Of a stretch of DNA of 64,000 bases, positions 17,855 through 27,527 are shown in pieces; the stretch's first letter is position 1, and every line of letters begins with the position of its first letter. Position numbers and translations under genes: made by a program. This stretch comes from CAYOSF01 sp964406605. GTDB lineage: Bacteria; Chloroflexota; Dehalococcoidia; DSTF01; RBG-16-68-14. Location of the stretch: positions 1 through 64,000 of the forward strand of contig CAYOSF010000005.1 of the NCBI GenBank assembly GCA_964406605.1. The letters are read 5' to 3'. Below the pieces are notes generated by a model, which was given only the letters and a program-made list of their open reading frames with translations, was not told where the DNA came from and did not search any database.

Positions 17855-20794
17855 ATGGCCGATCGCAAGTACGTCTACCTGTTCCCGGAGGGGAACAAGG
17901 ACCAGAAAGACCTGTTGGGCGGCAAGGGGGCAAACCTGGCGGAGATGACCAACCTCGGTCTGCCGGTGCCCCCCGGATTCATCATCACCACTGAGGCCTG
18001 CAACGCCTACATCGAGGCGGGAATGAAGCTGCCGGAAGGCCTGATGGAGGAGGTGCGGGCCGCGCTCCGGCACGTGGAGGAGGAAACCGGCAAGCGCTTC
18101 GGCGATCCGGAGCGGCCGCTGCTGGTGTCGGTCAGGTCCGGAGCGAAGTTCTCCATGCCGGGGATGATGGACACCGTGCTGGACCTGGGCCTAAACGACG
18201 CCACGCTGCAAGGACTTATCGCCGCGACGGGCGACGAGCGCTCCGCGAACGACTCGCTACGCCGGTTCATCACGATGTTCGGCGACATCGTTCTCGGGAT
18301 CGACCGTCACAAGTTCGACAGCATCTTCGATGAAGAGAAGGAGAAGGCGGGCGTGGCCAGCGACGCGGATATGCCCGCCGGCGCGCTGCGGACGGTGGCG
18401 CAGCGGCTCCGGGACTTGGTGCGGCAGGAGACCGGCTCCGAGTTTCCCGACGACCCGATGCGACAGCTCGAGCTGGCGATCACGGCCGTCTTCGGCTCGT
18501 GGAACAATGACCGCGCCATTCACTACCGCCGGATCGAGCGCATCCCGGACGACCTGGGGACCGCGGTCAACGTCCAGGCGATGGTCTTCGGCAATACGGG
18601 GGACGACTCCGGGTCCGGCGTCGCGTTCACGCGCGATCCGGTCGCCGGCGAGCGCGAGATCTGGGGTGAGTACCTGACCAACGCCCAGGGTGAGGACGTG
18701 GTGGCGGGGCTGCGAACGCCCATGCCGCTGTCGGCGCTGAAGGACGAGGAGCCAAGACTCTACGAGGAGTTCGCGGCGATCTCGGAAAAGCTGGAGCGCC
18801 ACTACCGGGACGCCATGGATATCGAGTTCACGGTGGAGAAGGGGAAGCTGTACATTCTCCAGTGCCGGGTCGGCAAGCGCACGACGAGGTCGGCGGTGAA
18901 GATCGCCGTCGACATGGCGAACGAGGGGCTTATCACCCGGCAGGAGGCCGTGACGCGTGTGGCGCCGCACCGGCTCGACGAGCTGCTCCATCCGCAGCTC
19001 GACCCGCGCGCGCAAACCATCGCGCTGGCGGAGGCGGCCACGCAGGCTGCGCCGGCTGTGGGAGCGGAGTCGGACATGGTATTCGTGCGCGATGGCGGGG
19101 TGGCCACGCTGCACGCCGAGGAATGGGGCGCCATGGACGAGGAGCAGCGAGGCGCACTGCTGGGCGAGGCGCGTTTCCTGGAGATGGCGCGGGGCCTGGC
19201 AGCTTCCCCTGGGGCCGCCGCGGGCACCGCCGTCTTCGACCCGGACACGGCAGCACAGCTCGGCGGGGAGGGTCGCGACGTGATCCTGGTCCGGCAGGAG
19301 ACGTCCCCTGATGATATCCACGGCATGCAGGCTTCGCGCGGCGTGCTGACCCAGCGGGGCGGCATGTCGAGCCACGCGGCGCTCGTCGCGCGCGGCTTCG
19401 GCATCCCGTGCGTCAGCGGTTGCGAGGCGATCAAGGTCGACGAGAGTGCGCATTCCCTGGAGGTCGGTGGGCTGACCATCAGCGAGGGCCAGACGATCAC
19501 GATTGACGGCTCCTCGGGAGTCGTGCTGCTCGGCCTGATCCCGTCAGTCGAGGCGGAGCTGTTTCCCGAGTTGAACACGTTCCTGTCATGGGCGGACGAG
19601 GTGCGCCGTCTGGGGGTTCGCACCAACGCCGATACGCCGGAAGACGCCGCCAAGGCGGTGGAGTTCGGCGCTGAGGGCATCGGGCTGTGCCGGACGGAGC
19701 ACATGTTCCTGGAGAAGGAACGTCTGCCGGTGGTGCGGGAGATGATCCTGGCTGCCGGCGAGGCGAAGGCGCTGGAAGCCGAGGTTCAGGCAGCGGAGAA
19801 GGAGCTTGCCGGCGCAGTGGGCGACCACAGGCGACAGGCCGAGGAGCGGCTCTCGGAACTGCGGGCGCGGCTGGAAGGCCCGATGAGCAAGTACCGCGGC
19901 TCGCTCGAGCGTCTGGAGCCGATGCAAGAGGGTGACTTTGAGGCGATCTTCCGGGTGATGGGTGACCGTCCGGTCACGATCCGGCTCATCGACCCGCCGA
20001 TGCACGAGTTCCTGCCGGACCACGACGAACTGCTGGAGACGGTGACCCGTCTGCGAGCCGGGGGAGGGGACGCGGCCGAGCTGGCCGAGAAGGAAGCGAT
20101 GCTGCGCCAGGTGGAGGCGCTGCGCGAGGCCAACCCGATGCTCGGCTTGCGGGGCTGCCGCCTGGGCATCATGTACCCTGAGGTGAACGAGATGCAGGTG
20201 CGGGCGATCTTCCGCGCCGCGACGAAGGTCGCGAAGGAGGGCGTCCAAGTGCACCCGGAGGTGATGATCCCGCTCGTCGGGTTCGAGAGCGAGCTGATGC
20301 GGCTGCGGACGCTGCTGGAGCGCGTCGCCAAGGAGACGATGCAGGAGGAGGGCAGGGAGGTGCCATACTTCTTCGGCACGATGATCGAGCTGCCGAGGGC
20401 CGCGCTGACCGCCGGCGAGATCGCGAACGTGGCCGAGTTCTTCTCCTTCGGCACCAACGACCTGACCCAGACGACGCTCGGGCTCAGCCGCGACGACGCG
20501 GAAGGGAGCTTCCTCAACCACTACGTCGAAGAGGGCATCCTGGCCGACAACCCGTTCGAGACGATCGACCAGGTGGGCGTGGGCTCGCTCGTCCGGCAGG
20601 CGGTGGAGGCGGGCCGCAAGACGCGGCCAACGTTGAAGGTGGGCATCTGCGGCGAGCACGGGGGCGACCCCCGCTCCGTGGAGTTCTTCCACCGTGTGGG
20701 GCTGGACTACGTGAGCTGCTCGCCGTTCCGGGTGCCGATCGCGCGGCTGGCGGCGGCGCATGCGGCGCTGGACATCGGCGAGCAGGATAAGTAG
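17855..20794 (+). CDS. ppdK: Pyruvate, phosphate dikinase
   Basis: 979 residues, about 100 longer than the usual 870-880. Interconverts pyruvate + ATP + Pi with PEP + AMP + PPi. N-terminal nucleotide-binding part starts with LLGGKGANLAEM and has VSVRSGAKFSMPGMMDTVL; the swivelling domain carries the phospho-accepting His in QRGGMSSHAALVARG; the C-terminal PEP barrel ends with KVGICGEHGGDP, including the catalytic Cys. The extra length lies mainly before the His domain (around HAEEWGAMDEEQRG) and in a charged coiled-coil just after HMFLEKERLPVVREM. The residue two before the His, Thr in plant and many bacterial enzymes and target of the PDRP regulator, is Ser. AAGGAG precedes the ATG. Confidence 0.95.
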   Translation: MADRKYVYLFPEGNKDQKDLLGGKGANLAEMTNLGLPVPPGFIITTEACNAYIEAGMKLPEGLMEEVRAALRHVEEETGKRFGDPERPLLVSVRSGAKFSMPGMMDTVLDLGLNDATLQGLIAATGDERSANDSLRRFITMFGDIVLGIDRHKFDSIFDEEKEKAGVASDADMPAGALRTVAQRLRDLVRQETGSEFPDDPMRQLELAITAVFGSWNNDRAIHYRRIERIPDDLGTAVNVQAMVFGNTGDDSGSGVAFTRDPVAGEREIWGEYLTNAQGEDVVAGLRTPMPLSALKDEEPRLYEEFAAISEKLERHYRDAMDIEFTVEKGKLYILQCRVGKRTTRSAVKIAVDMANEGLITRQEAVTRVAPHRLDELLHPQLDPRAQTIALAEAATQAAPAVGAESDMVFVRDGGVATLHAEEWGAMDEEQRGALLGEARFLEMARGLAASPGAAAGTAVFDPDTAAQLGGEGRDVILVRQETSPDDIHGMQASRGVLTQRGGMSSHAALVARGFGIPCVSGCEAIKVDESAHSLEVGGLTISEGQTITIDGSSGVVLLGLIPSVEAELFPELNTFLSWADEVRRLGVRTNADTPEDAAKAVEFGAEGIGLCRTEHMFLEKERLPVVREMILAAGEAKALEAEVQAAEKELAGAVGDHRRQAEERLSELRARLEGPMSKYRGSLERLEPMQEGDFEAIFRVMGDRPVTIRLIDPPMHEFLPDHDELLETVTRLRAGGGDAAELAEKEAMLRQVEALREANPMLGLRGCRLGIMYPEVNEMQVRAIFRAATKVAKEGVQVHPEVMIPLVGFESELMRLRTLLERVAKETMQEEGREVPYFFGTMIELPRAALTAGEIANVAEFFSFGTNDLTQTTLGLSRDDAEGSFLNHYVEEGILADNPFETIDQVGVGSLVRQAVEAGRKTRPTLKVGICGEHGGDPRSVEFFHRVGLDYVSCSPFRVPIARLAAAHAALDIGEQDK

Positions 20795-20856
20795 GGGTGG
20801 GCGGCCGGCAGAGGAGGCTTTGCCTTGGTCCAGCGAGCTTCACTGGGAATAGGTCA

Positions 20857-20874
20857 TGCCGGTTGGCACCGGCA
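20857..20874 (+). terminator. Hairpin downstream of ppdK
   Basis: Perfect 7-bp stem TGCCGGT/ACCGGCA with a 4-nt loop, 63 bases after the ppdK stop. No T tract, so termination is only a possibility. Confidence 0.3.
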
Positions 20875-21051
20875 CCACGAGGGATGAAACTGGTGCCAGG
20901 GGCGAGGCCCTGCTGGGGGGCCAGATGCTTCCCGCCGGAGGCGGACAGGCAGCTTCGCTCAGCATGACAGGAGTGGGGCGCATCGTCGAATTGCGCCGGC
21001 TAGTTCTGGGGCGGAACACATAGGCAGCAACTTAGTCACAGGTAGGCGCCT

Positions 21052-21879
21052 CTGGACGAGCAGAACCTGAAGAAGATCGCTGAGGGCCGAGAGGCGGAGA
21101 TCTTCGCCTGGGAGGAGGGGAAGGTCCTTAGGCTCACGCGCGACTTCCCGGAAGCCCGTGAGCTCGTCGAGTGGCAGGCCTATGCCATCGAGGCGGCGGC
21201 AGCGGCCGGTGTGCGGGTGCCCGCGGTGTACGAGCGGACGACCGCGCTGGGTCGCCACGGGCTGATCATGGAGCGGGTGGACGGGCCGGACATGCTCACG
21301 ATGCTCGGCACCCGGCCGTGGCGCGTCTACTCGGTGGGCACCATATCCGGCGAGTTGCACGCCCGGCTGCACGAGGTGAGGGCGCCGGAGCACCTGCGCG
21401 AGCTCCGGCCGGCTCTGGCGGAGATCATCGAGTCCTCCGATGAGATGCCGAAAGACGTTGCCTCCCGTGCCCTGTCGGTGCTGCAGACGCTGCCGGATGG
21501 CGACCGTCTTTGCCACGGGGACTTCCACCCGGGCAACATCATCGACACGGGCCGGGAGCGGGTGCTGATCGACTGGTCGAACGCGGTGCGGGCTGACCCG
21601 GCGGCCGACGTGGCCCGCACGGACGTGCTGGTGCGGCTGGCGGAGCCGCCGCCCGGCGCACCGCTTCTCGTCCGCGTGCTGGCGCGGTTCCTCCGGGGGG
21701 TTCTGCTGTCGGCGTATCATCGGTCGTACCGGCGCCACCGGGCGGTGGACGAGGAGCTGGTGCGGCGCTGGCAGATCCCGGTCGCCGCGCACCGGCTGAC
21801 GGAAAGCATCGAGAGCGAACGGCCGGCGCTGCTGCGGTTGTTGGAGGATCTGGGGGAGGAAGGGTGCCCTGCGGGTTGA
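21052..21879 (+). CDS. Aminoglycoside phosphotransferase (APH)-fold kinase with apparent CTG start
   Basis: 275 residues if begun at CTG 21052. Small-molecule kinase of the APH/choline kinase fold: N-lobe NLKKIAEGREAEIFAWEEG, hinge GLIMERVDGPD, catalytic loop LCHGDFHPGNII (H155, D157, N162) and metal-binding IDWSNA. Substrate unknown; APH-like proteins outside resistance islands often act on sugars or cofactors. The frame has a TAG at 21043-21045 and no ATG, GTG or TTG before residue ~54, where a GTG at 21211 would remove most of the N-lobe. AGGTAGG sits five bases before the CTG, so a CTG start is plausible; a start-codon mutation or base error is the alternative. Confidence 0.75.
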   Translation: MDEQNLKKIAEGREAEIFAWEEGKVLRLTRDFPEARELVEWQAYAIEAAAAAGVRVPAVYERTTALGRHGLIMERVDGPDMLTMLGTRPWRVYSVGTISGELHARLHEVRAPEHLRELRPALAEIIESSDEMPKDVASRALSVLQTLPDGDRLCHGDFHPGNIIDTGRERVLIDWSNAVRADPAADVARTDVLVRLAEPPPGAPLLVRVLARFLRGVLLSAYHRSYRRHRAVDEELVRRWQIPVAAHRLTESIESERPALLRLLEDLGEEGCPAG

Positions 21880-22023
21880 AACCCGCAGCTTCTGCGAACT
21901 GTGGTCCTAGCCATGTCGTCTTAGCGGTCGCGCATCTTGCGTGCGGATGTACTCGCGCACGGCGCGTAGCGCCGCCCGTGCGGGTGCACGCGGTGGCGCT
22001 TGTTGACGGAGGTGTGGTGGCGA

Positions 22024-22067
22024 CCCTTCGACAGGCTCAGGGCGGGCTCTGAAGGTCGCCGCCACGG
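22024..22067 (-). repeat. REP element, unit 1 (degenerate foot)
   Basis: CCCTTCGACAGGCTCAGGG core between GGCGACC and GGTCGCC arms; the expected CTAC after the stem is CCAC here. The second tandem unit (22246-22287) keeps CTAC. Confidence 0.55.
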
Positions 22068-22245
22068 AGTTCTCGTTTGATGGAGGCGGCCTGCGGGCTG
22101 AAACCGGCAGCTTGTCCGAGGTGCGGTCCTAGGCGTGTCGTCTCAGCGGTCGCGCATCTTGCGTGCGGATGTACTCGCGCACGGCGCGTAGCACCGGCCG
22201 TGCGAGGGCACGCGGTGGCGCTTATTGACGGAGGTCTGGTGGCGA

Positions 22246-22287
22246 CCCTTCGACAGGCTCAGGGCAGGCTCTAAAGGTCGCCGCTAC
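22246..22287 (-). repeat. REP element, unit 2, with CTAC foot
   Basis: Same element 222 bases on, with CTAC at 22284-22287 followed by GG. Minus strand: CCGTAG then a long stem-loop with arms GGCGACC and GGTCGCC. The same element is present at 29821-29862 and twice in the 365-bp repeat. Confidence 0.6.
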
Positions 22288-22350
22288 GGGGTTCTCGTTT
22301 GATGAAGGCGGCCTGCGGGTTGAAACCCGCAGCTTCTCCGAGGTGCGGTC

Positions 22351-22737
22351 CTAGGCGTGTCGTCTCAGTGGTCGGGCATCTTGCGTGCGGATGTACTCGC
22401 GCACGGCGCGTATCTCTTTCTGGGCAATCCGTCGCCGGCCATAGCCCTTCTGCCAGAAGGAGTTGTGGCGAAGGTCCGTCTTCAATTCCGGGTACTTGAG
22501 GAAGATGAGCCTGGCTGTGGCTCCCTTCAGTTGATGCATGACAGACGCCAGCGTTTGTCCCTCCAGCACACCGACAAGAAGATGTGCATGGTCCGCGGCG
22601 GCCTCGACTGTAAGCAGGTGAATACCGGTTCGCTCGGCCGTCTCAACGAACAAGCGCCTGATATCGGCACCAATGTCCCCATCGAGGACCGGCCTGCGCC
22701 CCTTCGTGCTGAACCACACATGGTAGAAGGTTTCCAC
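22351..22737 (-). CDS. REP-associated tyrosine (Y1, IS200-like) transposase
   Basis: 128 residues. Y1 transposase of the HUH class, which cuts and joins single-stranded DNA through a phosphotyrosine. Seen: FYHVWFSTKGRRPV near the N-terminus, the metal-binding HUH motif as DHAHLLV, SFWQKGYG, and the nucleophile Tyr in VREYIRTQ. The FYHVWFSTKGRRP start and QKGYG patch are typical of RAYT/TnpA-REP proteins rather than of IS200 itself. GTG at 22737 has GGAG eight bases upstream. No TnpB or intact IS ends are seen. Two copies of its 3' end lie in the tandem repeat just downstream, and REP-like hairpins with the GTAG mark are scattered in the window, so it is probably the enzyme that handles them. 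Confidence 0.88.
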   Translation of the reverse strand: METFYHVWFSTKGRRPVLDGDIGADIRRLFVETAERTGIHLLTVEAAADHAHLLVGVLEGQTLASVMHQLKGATARLIFLKYPELKTDLRHNSFWQKGYGRRRIAQKEIRAVREYIRTQDARPLRRHA

Positions 22738-22821
22738 CTACCCAGCTCCAGAAGCTGAGGGTTCATGACATTGAGGAAATACGCTGGCGTCAAGACCGTC
22801 GCCCAATACATGGGCTATTCT

Positions 22822-22920
22822 GTCCCACCCGCCCGCCCAGAGAGATTTGTGAATCTGGGGGTCATGCCGGGACCCTCCGGCAGAGTCCTTCCCCGGAAGG
22901 ACTCTGCACTCCCCCGGCAT
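22822..22920 (+). repeat. Two-hairpin repeat (family B)
   Basis: Starts TCCCACCCGCCCGCCCAG; the first hairpin is degenerate (CTGGGGGTCATGCCGGGAC); the second is intact with 13-bp arms GCAGAGTCCTTCC and GGAAGGACTCTGC around CC (22880-22907); ends ACTCCCCC. Confidence 0.72.
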
Positions 22921-22972
22921 GTGTGGGTCTCATCTGTTCACGACCATCAATCCTGAGGCGTGGAACTCTTTG

Positions 22973-23012
22973 TCACTCCACGGTGACGGTTTTGGCCAGA
23001 TTGCGGGGCTGG
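22973..23012 (-). pseudogene. Duplicated 3' tip of glmS
   Basis: Encodes QPRNLAKTVTVE followed by TGA, identical in protein to the end of the real glmS 73-112 bases away (23085-23124, stop TAG). The 38-base match has four differences, all synonymous. No further glmS sequence lies upstream. The glmS 3' end is the classic target of Tn7-like and other site-specific elements, so this looks like a scar of an integration that brought a foreign glmS end. Confidence 0.75.
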
Positions 23013-23028
23013 CTCCCTCACCCCCTTG

Positions 23029-23051
23029 CCCCTCTCCCTGGGGGAGAGGGG
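23029..23051 (-). terminator. GC hairpin downstream of glmS
   Basis: CCCCTCTCCC and GGGAGAGGGG, a 10-bp stem with 3-nt loop, 34 bases past the glmS stop. May end the cmk-to-glmS transcript, but it also resembles a dispersed intergenic repeat and lacks a T tract. Confidence 0.4.
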
Positions 23052-23084
23052 TGATCCGCAGGTTGGAGTGAGAGTGGGTCCAGC

Positions 23085-24929
<1,845 letters not shown>

Positions 24930-24950
24930 GATGCACTCCCCGCGATGCCC

Positions 24951-25823
24951 TCACGAGACGAGAGAGCCCAGTATCTCCTCCATTCGGTCGACAAGCAGCA
25001 GATGCGCCTCGCCGGGATAGAAGGTGGCCTTGCAGTTCGGGATGGCGTCCGCCTGGTAGCGTCCCATGGTCTGGGGAACGTTCACGTCGATCTCCCCCTG
25101 CCAGAGGTGCACCTCCATGGTGATGTCCTCCAGCCGGAAACCCCAAGGGCGCGCGTACAGCACGGCCTCCCAGGCGGCGCCGCGGCCTCCGGAGCGGAAG
25201 GCCTCCACCGCGTCCTGGACGAACAAGGGCCGTATCTCAGGCCGGGAAAGGATCGCCTTGTCGGGTTCCGGCAATGTCCGCATTGTCAGGGACAGGAACC
25301 GGTCCGCGAAGCGCCGGGCGCCCATGGCCATGAGCCACATGGGCAGGTTGACAAGCCAGGGGACCCGCCGGGCGGCGCCGAACAGGAGGCGGTTTTGCCT
25401 GCTCATTCCCTGGGTCGACTCCGGCACATCGAAGGGGCCGACGCCGCTGATGATGCCGGCGGCGGTCAGGCGCTCCGGGATCTTGAACGCACACGCCGCG
25501 GCGTAGGGACCGCCGCCGGAGACTCCTCCGACGGCGAATCGTTCCAGGTTGAGGGCGTCGGCGAGCTCCACGACGTCGTCCGGCCAATCGAGGATCGCGC
25601 GGCCGGGCTGGAAGTCGGAGAGCCCGTAGCCCGGTCTGTCGGGAGCGACGATGCGCACCCCGAGCTTCTTGGCCACGGCATCGCCCAGTTGCGCCGACAG
25701 CCGCGATCCGGGCATGCCGTGGAAGAAGACGAGCGGCTTGCCCTCGGGATCGCCGCACTCGGCATAGCCGAGCAGCCGGCCATCCTTCAGTCTGAGGACG
25801 TTGTCGGGTTTGTTTTCTGCCAT
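24951..25823 (-). CDS. Alpha/beta hydrolase
   Basis: 290 residues. Serine hydrolase fold: oxyanion HGMPGSR, nucleophile elbow GGVSGGGPYA, acid in GEIDVNVP and His in GEAHLLL, so the triad is complete. The N-terminus LKDGRLLGYAECGDPEGKPL is typical of proline-iminopeptidase/esterase-like members. A cap region follows the elbow (residues ~130-220). Substrate unknown. Start at 25823 avoids the large overlap with ispH that the open frame to 26066 would need. Lies between ispH and glmS on the same strand. Confidence 0.85.
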   Translation of the reverse strand: MAENKPDNVLRLKDGRLLGYAECGDPEGKPLVFFHGMPGSRLSAQLGDAVAKKLGVRIVAPDRPGYGLSDFQPGRAILDWPDDVVELADALNLERFAVGGVSGGGPYAAACAFKIPERLTAAGIISGVGPFDVPESTQGMSRQNRLLFGAARRVPWLVNLPMWLMAMGARRFADRFLSLTMRTLPEPDKAILSRPEIRPLFVQDAVEAFRSGGRGAAWEAVLYARPWGFRLEDITMEVHLWQGEIDVNVPQTMGRYQADAIPNCKATFYPGEAHLLLVDRMEEILGSLVS

Positions 25824-25906
25824 CCTTGCAGCCTTTCGTGCCAGTAGCCCGCGCCGCCTTGGACGCCCTCCGCGGCCGCCCGGGGCGCACCCGGCGCCTG
25901 GCTCTG

Positions 25907-26818
25907 CTAGGTACCCTGCCGCTTGCGCTGTCCCGGTCGCGTCACGGCCTCTCCCTGGTTCTCGGCAGGCGCCAGCTCTCGGAGACGAGCCACCACAGCG
26001 TCGACGGCGTCGTCCGGTGTGGACGCGCCAGCGGTGACGCCGACGCGCCGGCGCCCCTCGAGCCACGCCGGCTCGATCTCGCTGGCGGACTCCACGTGGT
26101 AGGTCTGCACGCCCTGCTCGCGGACCACCTCCGCCAGGTGCCGGGTGTTGGCACTCTCATGGCCGCCGATGACGAGCATGAGGTCCACATCGTGAGCCAG
26201 CTCCTCGGCCGCGGCCTGCTGACTGGTGGTGGCGTTGCACAAGGTGTTGATCACGCGCAGCTCGCTGATGCGATCCATGCGGCGTTCGAGCAGCGCCCGT
26301 ACGAAGTCGGCGAAGTGCCCCTCTGTCTCCGTCGTCTGAGAAAGGACGCCGATGCGCCCGGGGAGGTCCTCGGGCAGGTCGTCGAGCTGGTCCGCGCTCG
26401 GGACGGCGAAGGCCTTTCCCTCGGCCCAGCCGAGAACGCCGCGCACCTCCTTATGGCTCGGGTCGCCGAAGACGATGACGGCGAAGCCCTGGGCGACGAG
26501 CCGCTTGGCCCACTGCTGGGACCGGGTGACGATAGGGCAGGTCGTATCGATCAGGCGCACGCCACGCTCTCTCAGCTCTCGCACGACCTCCTCGCTCACG
26601 CCGTGGGCGGTGATCGCGACGGGGCGTCCGTTCACTTCGTCCAGGGAGGAGATCACGTCGAGCCCGCGCTCTTTGAGCCTGGCGACCACCTGCTGGTTGT
26701 GCACAGTGGAGCCCAGACTCGCCATGGCGCCCAGCTTCTCGCTCGCCTCCTCCATCATGTCGACGGCGCGGCGGACGCCAAAGCAGAAGCCCATTTCGCT
26801 GGCGAGGATGATCTCCAT
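25907..26818 (-). CDS. ispH: 4-hydroxy-3-methylbut-2-enyl diphosphate reductase
   Basis: 303 residues. Last step of the MEP isoprenoid pathway: a [4Fe-4S] enzyme turning HMBPP into IPP and DMAPP. The three cluster cysteines are in GFCFGVRRA (Cys12), IDTTCPIV and NTLCNATTSQQ; the substrate-binding His residues are in LGSTVHNQQVV and ITAHGVSEE, plus the SxN motif in HESANTRHL. The ATG at 26818 starts 7 bases after the plsC stop, so the two are in one operon. The C-terminal ~25 residues (QGEAVTRPGQRKRQGT) are extra. The order cmk-plsC-ispH is familiar from other bacteria. Confidence 0.95.
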   Translation of the reverse strand: MEIILASEMGFCFGVRRAVDMMEEASEKLGAMASLGSTVHNQQVVARLKERGLDVISSLDEVNGRPVAITAHGVSEEVVRELRERGVRLIDTTCPIVTRSQQWAKRLVAQGFAVIVFGDPSHKEVRGVLGWAEGKAFAVPSADQLDDLPEDLPGRIGVLSQTTETEGHFADFVRALLERRMDRISELRVINTLCNATTSQQAAAEELAHDVDLMLVIGGHESANTRHLAEVVREQGVQTYHVESASEIEPAWLEGRRRVGVTAGASTPDDAVDAVVARLRELAPAENQGEAVTRPGQRKRQGT

Positions 26819-26825
26819 CGTAGCT

Positions 26826-27527
26826 TCAGTATACGCCGTTGGTCCGCGACTGGGCCGTCTGGGGCGGCGAGTCTTCGGCGTCGGCATAGACGCCGCGGTA
26901 CTCGGGGGGCAGGAGGGCGGCGATGCGGCGCATGATGATGTCGGTCGCCCGTGAGGCGGCTTCGCTGTTGACCCGCTCCACCGGCGGCAGGTGGAACGGC
27001 TCGCCGATGGTGACCTTGATGTGGCGGACGGAGTAGGGCCTGAGGAAGATCCACGGCCACGTCAGGTGCTCCGAGCCCGTGATGGCGACGGGCAGGACGG
27101 GGGCTTTCGTGCGGAGAGCGATGAGGGCGGTGCCCGGATGGGCCTTGGTGAGGCCGCCGGTGCGGCTGCGGGTGCCCTCGGGGAACATCACCAGCATGTC
27201 GCCGCGGTTGACCACCTCGGTGGCGGCGCGAAGGGCCGCAAGGTCGGCCTCGCCTCTTCGCACGGCGAAGGCGCCGAAGATGCGAAAGCCGGGACCGAGG
27301 ATCGGCCAGTTGATCATCTCCTGCTTCGCCATGTAGGTCGGGTGACGGGGCGCGGCCAGGGCGATCATGGGCGGGTCCGCGTTGTTCAAGTGGTTGCTGG
27401 CGAGAATGAGCGGCCCCTCCGGCGGCACGTTCTCGCGGCCTACCACCTCGAACCTGCGCACGTACATGCGCGTGAGGGTCCAGTCGAGCAGAATGACGCC
27501 GCGACGGTACGCGCTTAAGAGCGACAT
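26826..27527 (-). CDS. plsC: 1-acyl-sn-glycerol-3-phosphate acyltransferase
   Basis: 233 residues. Makes phosphatidic acid from lysophosphatidate; membrane-associated. Motif I is NHLNNADPP (HX4D), motif III FPEGTRSRTG, and motif IV region PVLPVAITGS. The N-terminal hydrophobic stretch RRGVILLDWTLTRMYV may sit on the membrane. Its start overlaps the end of cmk by 13 bases and its end is 7 bases from ispH, so translation is probably coupled. Confidence 0.92.
   Translation of the reverse strand: MSLLSAYRRGVILLDWTLTRMYVRRFEVVGRENVPPEGPLILASNHLNNADPPMIALAAPRHPTYMAKQEMINWPILGPGFRIFGAFAVRRGEADLAALRAATEVVNRGDMLVMFPEGTRSRTGGLTKAHPGTALIALRTKAPVLPVAITGSEHLTWPWIFLRPYSVRHIKVTIGEPFHLPPVERVNSEAASRATDIIMRRIAALLPPEYRGVYADAEDSPPQTAQSRTNGVY

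Larger units (their letters stand above)
21869..22412. repeat. 222-bp tandem repeat carrying copies of the transposase tail
   Basis: Units begin at 21869, 22091 and 22313, exactly 222 bases apart; the third matches for 100 bases and then runs into the transposase gene. Each unit has a hairpin (TGCGGGTT-GA-AACCCGCA in units 1 and 3) and then, on the minus strand, codons for EYIRTQDARPLRRH plus stop, the C-terminus of the transposase. Units 1 and 2 continue with a 122-bp tail that includes the GGCGACC...GGTCGCC element followed by CTAC (CCAC in unit 1). The 62-66 residue ORFs here are repeat translations, not genes. Confidence 0.88.

Noticed and set aside
21864..22499. Family of 62-66 residue proteins (CGLKPAA...ARRVAP)
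   Set aside because: They are translations of the 222-bp tandem repeat and the antisense of the transposase end.
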